From contig NZ_FR892804.1 in NCBI RefSeq assembly GCF_000434895.1, positions 33,217 to 63,732 on the forward strand: a stretch of DNA of 30,516 nucleotides, given 5' to 3'. Under the pieces are notes generated by a model. That model worked only from the letters and a program-made list of their open reading frames with translations. It made no database searches and was not told where the DNA came from. Numbering within the stretch: the stretch's first letter is position 1; the number at the start of each line of letters is the position of its first letter. Source of the DNA: Phascolarctobacterium succinatutens CAG:287 (GTDB lineage Bacteria > Bacillota > Negativicutes > Acidaminococcales > Acidaminococcaceae). The position numbers and the translations under genes were made by a program. This document shows, one piece after another, positions 24,577 to 30,516 of the stretch.

Positions 24577-25628
24577 TACTTATCACCAAATCCATATTTT
24601 TTACTGCACATTAAATATAAGAAAAACGGCCCGCCAACGAAAGCTGTCAATATACCTATCGGTAATTCTGTTTTTATCAACAGACTACGTGCCAATACAT
24701 CACACCACAACATATAAATTGCTCCACCAAGTATAGAATATGGTAATAATTTCAAATGATTATTTCCACAGATAATACGCACTATATGCGGTATAACAAG
24801 ACCAACAAAACCAATTATTCCCGTTGCAGCTACAACCATGCTAACTAATATAGCAACGGCTGTCAAAAAAAACATTCTGCTTTTTTCTAAAGATACACCT
24901 AGTATCAATGCCATATCTTCACCTAAAAGAGAAGCATTGAGAATGCGGAATTTATATATAAAGAAAAATGCTAAAACACTAAAGGCTACAGCCACAAACG
25001 GTAAATAGTCCCAGGTAACCTTCCCCATACTACCCATAATCCAAAATGTCGCATCACGAATACCATCAACATCCTTAGCCAAGTAAACCAAAAGGCTTGT
25101 ACTTGCACTGCAAATAGCATTTAATGCAGTACCAGCCAAAATAAGCTTGGTGTTATTTTGCACTCCACCTGTTGTATAAGTAATAGCAAAAACGGTAAAG
25201 GTAACTAAAAGAGCGCCACAAAAAGCACCTATCGACACACCATAGAGACCGAAGCTGCTGAACATGCCTAAAATTATACTTGCCGTTGCTCCCATTGCTG
25301 CGCCAGACGATACTCCAAGAATATAAGGATCTGCTAAAGGATTGCGGATTAAGGCCTGCATAACTACGCCGCCAAGCGCCAAAGCACCACCAGATAAAAC
25401 TGCCATTATTATTCTTGGCAAACGTAAATCAAAAATAACGGAAGCATTTACAGACTGCAAAAGATTTTGCCCAGCCTGCGATTGTATATCAATCATATTA
25501 TAATAAAGTATATTGATAATATCAATATAACTAATATTCACTACACCAATACTCAAAGAGTAGATAAACGAACAACACAATACTAGTGTTAAAACAAATA
25601 ATGTTAGAAAAAATTGCATTTTTTTCAT
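24576..25628 (-). CDS. ABC transporter permease, FecCD/BtuC family
   Basis: This 350-residue inner-membrane protein has about ten hydrophobic segments. Family marks include DLRLPRIIMAVLSGGALALGGVVMQALIRNPLADPYILGVSSGA (about 70-115), TGIIGFVGLVIPHIVRII (about 265) and the C-terminal ELPIGILTAFVGGPFFLYL. BtuC homologues work as homodimers, so one permease gene is enough. It should carry an iron chelate, haem, corrinoid or metal oxyanion, all known substrates of this family. It is separated from the TonB receptor gene by 123 bp holding a strong hairpin, so its level may differ from that of the receptor. Confidence 0.94.
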   Translation of the reverse strand: MKKMQFFLTLFVLTLVLCCSFIYSLSIGVVNISYIDIINILYYNMIDIQSQAGQNLLQSVNASVIFDLRLPRIIMAVLSGGALALGGVVMQALIRNPLADPYILGVSSGAAMGATASIILGMFSSFGLYGVSIGAFCGALLVTFTVFAITYTTGGVQNNTKLILAGTALNAICSASTSLLVYLAKDVDGIRDATFWIMGSMGKVTWDYLPFVAVAFSVLAFFFIYKFRILNASLLGEDMALILGVSLEKSRMFFLTAVAILVSMVVAATGIIGFVGLVIPHIVRIICGNNHLKLLPYSILGGAIYMLWCDVLARSLLIKTELPIGILTAFVGGPFFLYLMCSKKYGFGDK

Positions 25629-25678
25629 AAAAGTTCCCTTTAATTAGCACGTTAATATGATAGTTTTAATTATGGAGA

Positions 25679-25707
25679 TAGCTGCCGCACAGAATGTGCG
25701 ACAGCTA
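25679..25707. repeat. Strong intercistronic hairpin between receptor and permease genes
   Basis: TAGCTGCCGCACA and TGTGCGACAGCTA form a 13-position stem with one mismatch around a 3-base loop. On the minus strand no T run follows, so it is more likely an RNA stability or partial-attenuation element than a full terminator. The rest of the 123-bp gap shows no clear promoter. Confidence 0.7.
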
Positions 25708-25751
25708 AAAAGATATATATGAGAAATGTTGAGAGACGCGTAGCTTAACCC

Positions 25752-27698
25752 TTAAAAGCTATATTCCATACCAATAATAAAGCTTCTGCCTTGAGCAGTA
25801 TAATAAGCTAAGGGTTCGCCAATTGTGGCTCCTGTAGCAGTATACTGTGTTGCTGACATATAATTTTTATCAAAAATATTATTCACTTTTGCAAATACAT
25901 TGATATTATTCTTGACTTTGTAATTTGCTGACAGATTCCAAACCCAATAGTTTTTCTCTAATAAATAATTGTCAAAGCCCACCGGGAAATAATTATTTGG
26001 AGCAAAATCGGAACGATTCAAAGCTTGCAAACTTACGTTATAGAAATCTCTATCATATGTCAAGCCTAATGTATACTGCGTTTTAGGCAGACGCGGAATT
26101 TGGGAATCAGCTTCTGCTACAAGACGTGAATAGCTTGCTTTTGCAGTTAGATATTTTCCAAAATTTTTCTTGAAACTAACTTCTGCACCTTTCAAGTGTG
26201 TAACACCATTAATATTAACATATTGATTCATATCAGGAGCAGGATTATTTTGAATTACAATAGCATTTTCGTGTCGTCTATCAAATACAGATACATCTAA
26301 ACGCGCAGTATCATCAAAAGCCAACCTCATACCTAATTCATTATTACGTCCACTTTCTGGTTTAATGTTAGGATTTGCCTTAAATGCAGCACTGCCAAAA
26401 ATAGCGGTAGTGCTAGGAGTCTTATAAAATTCGTTACTTAACGCATAAATGCTAAACTTATCACTAAAGGCATAAGATAGGTTTAAGCTGTTCAACCATT
26501 GACTCTTATAACTGTTAGAACTTACATAACGAATGCCACCTGTTAATTTCAACTTATCTGTAATATCCCACTCATCCTGCAAATACGCAGCACGTTCACT
26601 GATTTCTCTATCAGGAGCAGCAACAGTAGCAACACTATAACGTTGATATTCCACACCTGCAGCAATACGGTTATTGTCGCTTAATTGACGATAATAACGG
26701 TTAACAACATCTATATTATCACGGTCAACAGTTTCCCACTTGGCAGCAGGCTGATTACCATTCTTACTTCTTTTCCTGTCAGAAAACCACTTACCATAAA
26801 GTACAGTAAATGCATTGCCTTCCTTGCCATCTTTACTCTTATAATCTAACGTTCCGGACAAGGTTTGCATATGATAATCGGTAGTCCAATAACGCAATCC
26901 CCAATTAGGCATTGCGTAAGCAGCAGAACCATTCTGTTGCAAATTTTGGAAGTTGACAATGAAATCAGTTTCATCGTTAAGATATGCACCTAAGCGCATA
27001 TTTACCATATCTGAATCCATATCACGCTTTGTTTTTACACCTGCACCATCCTTATAATCGCCTTTTTTCATTTTATCATAGCTAAATGACCAAAAGCCTT
27101 TCTCGTCACTACCATTAGTATTAACATGATAATTCTGATAGCCGAAATTTCCTGCCGCAGCTGTTAATTTAGTCTGCATTGCAGGATAATCACGCTTAGT
27201 AATAATATTTACTACGCCACCGACAGCATCAGCACCATAAAGAGTAGCAGCAGCGCCACGCATAACTTCGACACGCTCAATATCATCTGTATTCATGCTA
27301 AATAAATATGACTTATAGCTGTTACCTGTTTTTTGTACAACGCCATCAACTGCTACCAAACAGTTCGAGCTACCACGCATTGTCAACGAAGATTCACCGG
27401 ATATCTCGAATCCTGCACCATCAGCAAATTTAACAGAATCAATACCTGGTACGTGCTCCAAAACGTCAGATAAAGTCTTATAGTGATTATCATCTATTTC
27501 TTTACGGCTAACAACCGTCATGCTTGCAGTAGCTCTTTTTTCGCTGACTGGAGTAGTAGTTGCTGTAACAACCATTGTATCTAAAACGAAGGGATTGTCT
27601 ATTGTCGAACCAACCTCAGCAGCATTTACACCAGTTACAAAGCCAATACTACAAATAGCTGAAAGAACAGAAGCAGCTAAATTTTTTCTGTTATTCAT
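25752..27698 (-). CDS. TonB-dependent outer-membrane receptor
   Basis: This 648-residue protein has a signal peptide (basic start, hydrophobic core, cleavage after VNAA near residue 27). A plug domain follows (LDTMVVTATTTP, then LSDVLEHVPGID and AATLYGADAVGGVVNIITKR) and a 22-strand-type barrel with the motif PNIKPESGRNNELGM. The final residues are IGMEYSF, with the terminal Phe used for barrel insertion. It imports a scarce ligand into the periplasm using TonB energy. It lies between the binding-protein and permease genes, so all should handle the same ligand. Family context favours an iron chelate, haem or corrinoid; the ligand cannot be read from the sequence. Its presence shows the organism has an outer membrane. 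Confidence 0.95.
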   Translation of the reverse strand: MNNRKNLAASVLSAICSIGFVTGVNAAEVGSTIDNPFVLDTMVVTATTTPVSEKRATASMTVVSRKEIDDNHYKTLSDVLEHVPGIDSVKFADGAGFEISGESSLTMRGSSNCLVAVDGVVQKTGNSYKSYLFSMNTDDIERVEVMRGAAATLYGADAVGGVVNIITKRDYPAMQTKLTAAAGNFGYQNYHVNTNGSDEKGFWSFSYDKMKKGDYKDGAGVKTKRDMDSDMVNMRLGAYLNDETDFIVNFQNLQQNGSAAYAMPNWGLRYWTTDYHMQTLSGTLDYKSKDGKEGNAFTVLYGKWFSDRKRSKNGNQPAAKWETVDRDNIDVVNRYYRQLSDNNRIAAGVEYQRYSVATVAAPDREISERAAYLQDEWDITDKLKLTGGIRYVSSNSYKSQWLNSLNLSYAFSDKFSIYALSNEFYKTPSTTAIFGSAAFKANPNIKPESGRNNELGMRLAFDDTARLDVSVFDRRHENAIVIQNNPAPDMNQYVNINGVTHLKGAEVSFKKNFGKYLTAKASYSRLVAEADSQIPRLPKTQYTLGLTYDRDFYNVSLQALNRSDFAPNNYFPVGFDNYLLEKNYWVWNLSANYKVKNNINVFAKVNNIFDKNYMSATQYTATGATIGEPLAYYTAQGRSFIIGMEYSF

Positions 27699-27729
27699 TA
27701 TTCTCTAATCCTCGATTCTATTTGCCAGT

Positions 27730-28734
27730 TTAAAAGTTATCTTCAATATATTTATGCATGTTTTCTACAGCTTCTACCGTACGCTCACTGCCACAATAAA
27801 AAGCACGATGCTGCACAACAAAGATTTTATTATTGCGTACTGCTTTAATTTTCTTTAAAACCTTATGCTCATGCAAAGCCTTGATTTTACCTGCAACAGG
27901 TGTTGTCGCCGTATCTATGACGATAATCATATCAGGATCAAGCTCTACCAGATATTCTACGCTTTTGCGCCCGCCTACATTATCATCAAGTGAAATGCCA
28001 CCCGCAAGCTCTATCATATCAGCCGTAAGATCGTTAGCCGTCCTGCCAAAATATTCATTGCCATAAAGATATTGCAAGGTAATTACTTTCGGTTTTTTAG
28101 CTTCAGCTATACTTTTACTATGCATCCGTAGCTTTGCTATTCTACTCTGTAGATAAGCAATCTTTTTCTGAGCTTTCTCCTCTACTCGGAAGATTTTCGC
28201 AAGCTGCTGCAAATCACTCACAATATATTCAACCTTGCGTCTGCCTGTTGCACGAGTAGGTACAGTATTTGTCATAACGTAAGTGTGAATACCTTTATTA
28301 TGCCAATACTCAACACTGCCAAGCGCACTTTCACCAAAAAGCGAACCCCAGCTGACTATTAAATCCGGCTGCAGACCAAGCACCGCTTCCTTAGATGGAT
28401 AACCACTTCCATACGTAAGTCTTGCAAATTTTGCATACTCAGTTTCATGAGGTGCAAAATTTTTACTGTAGCAAGCACTAATGCCAATAATTTTATCTTG
28501 TACACCTAAAAATATCAAATCATCGACAACAGGCTCAGATACAGCCAAAACTCTTTGCGGCACATCAGTAAACACCTGCTTTAAAGTACGTCCGTCACCA
28601 GCATAACCATCAAAATTCTCAACAGTAATAGAGGCAACCTTGCCTGCTTTCGCACGATGTTTTTCCTGATAGGCACAGCCTATGTTTAATATGCTTAAAA
28701 TAAAAATGAAGATAACCAAAAACTGCTTAATCAT
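27730..28734 (-). CDS. Periplasmic substrate-binding lipoprotein, BtuF/FecB family
   Basis: This 334-residue protein begins with a lipoprotein signal (hydrophobic stretch then LNIGC, Cys near 20), so it is probably membrane-anchored in the periplasm. The two-lobe class III binding fold is marked by PQRVLAVSEPVVDDLIFLGV, GLQPDLIVSWGS and, in the second lobe, ELDPDMIIVIDTA and NNKIFVVQHRAFY. A long helix (about 170-215) links the lobes, as in BtuF/FecB/FhuD proteins. It hands ligand from the TonB receptors to the permease. It sits between the two receptor genes. Confidence 0.93.
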   Translation of the reverse strand: MIKQFLVIFIFILSILNIGCAYQEKHRAKAGKVASITVENFDGYAGDGRTLKQVFTDVPQRVLAVSEPVVDDLIFLGVQDKIIGISACYSKNFAPHETEYAKFARLTYGSGYPSKEAVLGLQPDLIVSWGSLFGESALGSVEYWHNKGIHTYVMTNTVPTRATGRRKVEYIVSDLQQLAKIFRVEEKAQKKIAYLQSRIAKLRMHSKSIAEAKKPKVITLQYLYGNEYFGRTANDLTADMIELAGGISLDDNVGGRKSVEYLVELDPDMIIVIDTATTPVAGKIKALHEHKVLKKIKAVRNNKIFVVQHRAFYCGSERTVEAVENMHKYIEDNF

Positions 28735-28751
28735 TTTTCATCAAATAAATA

Positions 28752-30516
28752 TTAGAAAGAGTATTCAACACCGACAACAAAATTGCGTCCTTCATCGCTA
28801 TAATTGATAGCATCAATACTACCATCATTTAAGTCAAACCAATTGCCAACATTAGAATAGTCTTTATTAAACAAATTATTTATTCTAGCAAAAATTTTAA
28901 TGTCTTTTGTCGGGTTATAATTAGCGTATGCATTTACCACCCAGAAAGAATCTGTAGGCAAGCTATCATAATACAACTGAGATTTACCATATAAGTTATA
29001 TTTACCTAATCCAAATAAGCCTACATCAGTTTTACCTTTCGAATAATCAATGTTAATACTTACTATATCTTTTGGCAGGAAACTTTGCTTACCAGATTTA
29101 TTAGACCACGTGCGGAAATAACTAAGCTTTGTTTTCCAATTTTCATCAAATTGTTTTTCATACGCTAATTCTAAGCCATTATTTTGGGCTGTACCATCTA
29201 CATTAACATATTTACGTTTTGTACCTTCTTTTACCCAAGAAATACTATTATCTTCCTCACGTCTATAAATATTAGCATTTAAGAATGACGTATCATCTAT
29301 TTGATAGTTAACGCCCAATTCAATGGTGTTGCCAGATGTCGGCTTAATATCAGGGTTAGGATTATATAAATAGGTACCAAATACTTGTCCCATAGATGGT
29401 TGTACATAATATTCATTACGTGCAATGTATAAGCCTAAGTTATCAGTAGGATTATATCCTAAATTAAAGCTTGTAATATATTTTCCTGCAAAATCACCCG
29501 GAACAACATATCTTACACCTGAAGTTAATTTGAAATTTTTAGCGAAATTCCACTCGTCTTGAATAAATACAGAATTTTCTTTGATTTTATTTTTTCCTTC
29601 AAGATATACATCTTTATAATCATAATGTTCAGCGCCAATTAAAATACGATGTTCATCGTTAATTTGCTTGTAATATCTGTCAGCGATTCTAAAAGCCTTT
29701 ACTTTATATGTCTCACCTGAATCCTTAAAAGTATAGCTACCATCATCTAATTCCTTATCAGGATTATGATGATAATTGCGTACTGCTTTCATGTTACCCT
29801 TGAACACATAGAAATTATTACCTTCACCATTCTTTTTATCAATAAAATCAGAAATCAAGGTAATATTATCTATATTAAATTCACCATCATGATTAGCTAC
29901 TACTCCGCTTTTTTTATAAAGCTCGCTCCATTTCATATCTTGATGAGAAGAATCATATTTTACAATAAAATCCATCTTATCATTTGCTTTATAACCAAAT
30001 TTTACATTAGCAATGTTATTTTTCTTATCTGTAGGATGATTTACACCACTACCATCTTCATAATCCCCAGTATTTCTACGTTCTAAATTAACTGACCAAT
30101 AAACATTTTCTTCGCTGCCTCTATTGTTGATGTTATAAGACTGGTATCCAAAGTTACCAACACTATATTTAATAGCAGATTGAACTCCAGAATCTGCTCT
30201 CTTAGTAATTACATTAATAACGCCGCCAATTGCATTAGAACCATACAATACAGATGCAGAACCTTTCAATACCTCTATTCTATCAATATCTCTAGGATTG
30301 ATATCGATTAAGGAGTTTCTTGCCTTACTATCCATAGCCTGATTTACACCGTCAATAAGTACAACGGCATATTTATCTCTCAAAGAAGGTACACTGTAAC
30401 CGGATAATTCATAGCCAACACCATTTCCATATAAGCGAGAATTCATGCCCGGAACGCTTTGTAAAGCTTCATACAAATTTTGAGGTAGATTGCAAGTGCA
30501 AATTGAACAAGATTTA
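28752..30516 (-). CDS. TonB-dependent receptor, N-terminus cut by window edge
   Basis: The frame is open to the right edge, so the gene continues beyond the window. From 30476 it reads LYEALQSVPGMNSRLYG (plug), then KGSASVLYGSNAIGGVINVITKR and a barrel with PDIKPTSGNTIELG and C-terminal VVGVEYSF. The TTG at 30476 is an internal Leu codon, not a start. It is a paralogue of the other receptor in this operon. The dozen residues upstream (including SCSICTC) do not look like a normal plug N-terminus, which may mean divergence or a sequence problem at the edge. A signal peptide and TonB box should lie outside the window. Confidence 0.93.
   Translation of the reverse strand, partial: KSCSICTCNLPQNLYEALQSVPGMNSRLYGNGVGYELSGYSVPSLRDKYAVVLIDGVNQAMDSKARNSLIDINPRDIDRIEVLKGSASVLYGSNAIGGVINVITKRADSGVQSAIKYSVGNFGYQSYNINNRGSEENVYWSVNLERRNTGDYEDGSGVNHPTDKKNNIANVKFGYKANDKMDFIVKYDSSHQDMKWSELYKKSGVVANHDGEFNIDNITLISDFIDKKNGEGNNFYVFKGNMKAVRNYHHNPDKELDDGSYTFKDSGETYKVKAFRIADRYYKQINDEHRILIGAEHYDYKDVYLEGKNKIKENSVFIQDEWNFAKNFKLTSGVRYVVPGDFAGKYITSFNLGYNPTDNLGLYIARNEYYVQPSMGQVFGTYLYNPNPDIKPTSGNTIELGVNYQIDDTSFLNANIYRREEDNSISWVKEGTKRKYVNVDGTAQNNGLELAYEKQFDENWKTKLSYFRTWSNKSGKQSFLPKDIVSINIDYSKGKTDVGLFGLGKYNLYGKSQLYYDSLPTDSFWVVNAYANYNPTKDIKIFARINNLFNKDYSNVGNWFDLNDGSIDAINYSDEGRNFVVGVEYSF

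Noticed and set aside
28735..28751. Cobalamin riboswitch or Fur box controlling the uptake genes
   Set aside because: The gaps in this operon are too short and the 123-bp gap at 25629-25751 shows no such motif; any control region would lie beyond the right edge.

Overview
The window most likely comes from a diderm Firmicute of the class Negativicutes. TonB-dependent outer-membrane receptors (which need an outer membrane) sit beside genes with Firmicutes-style strong GGAGG ribosome binding sites and Firmicutes-like proteins such as the tandem Thermotoga-type DAHP synthases. A gut Acidaminococcaceae such as Phascolarctobacterium would fit, but that is inference without a database search.

Layout. 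(1) 1-7500, plus strand, visibly AT-richer: an 11-bp tandem repeat, a small XRE regulator, a type I restriction-modification locus (hsdM, hsdS, hsdR) and a RhuM/Fic-Doc protein, closed by a hairpin terminator. hsdR has an in-frame TGA 111 codons before its natural end, so restriction may be lost while methylation persists. (2) 7500-8040: a gene-poor stretch with possible coding remnants and two hairpins. (3) 8041-10214, minus strand: a C_GCAxxG_C_C redox protein and a CoA-disulfide-reductase-like flavoprotein fused to rhodanese. (4) 10317-20142, minus strand: a full aromatic amino-acid operon, aroF-aroF-tyrA-aroB-aroA-aroC-pheA-aroE-aroK-aroQ. It carries all seven steps to chorismate plus the branches to phenylalanine and tyrosine. 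It is preceded by a promoter, a 46-residue leader peptide packed with Tyr and Phe codons, and a perfect terminator. This looks like ribosome-mediated transcription attenuation. (5) 20251-30516, minus strand: a TonB receptor (cut by the window edge), a periplasmic binding lipoprotein, a second TonB receptor, a FecCD-type permease, an ATPase, two nitrogenase-component-1-like proteins (NifD/E-like and NifK/N-like) and a stand-alone NifB-like radical SAM protein.

Region 5 is the best candidate for an undescribed system. It offers one path from outer membrane to cytoplasm, ending at a nitrogenase-like heterodimer and a cofactor maturase. The NifB-like protein keeps its recognisable cluster motifs, but the NifD-like subunit has lost the residues that hold FeMo-co (Cys275 and His442 equivalents) and one P-cluster cysteine, and there is no NifH in the window. 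It is therefore very unlikely to fix nitrogen. A reductase, or a cofactor-building scaffold, acting on an imported metal chelate or tetrapyrrole is the most economical idea, but the substrate is unknown.

All calls rest on reading motifs, gene order and hairpins by eye; no searches or folding calculations were run.
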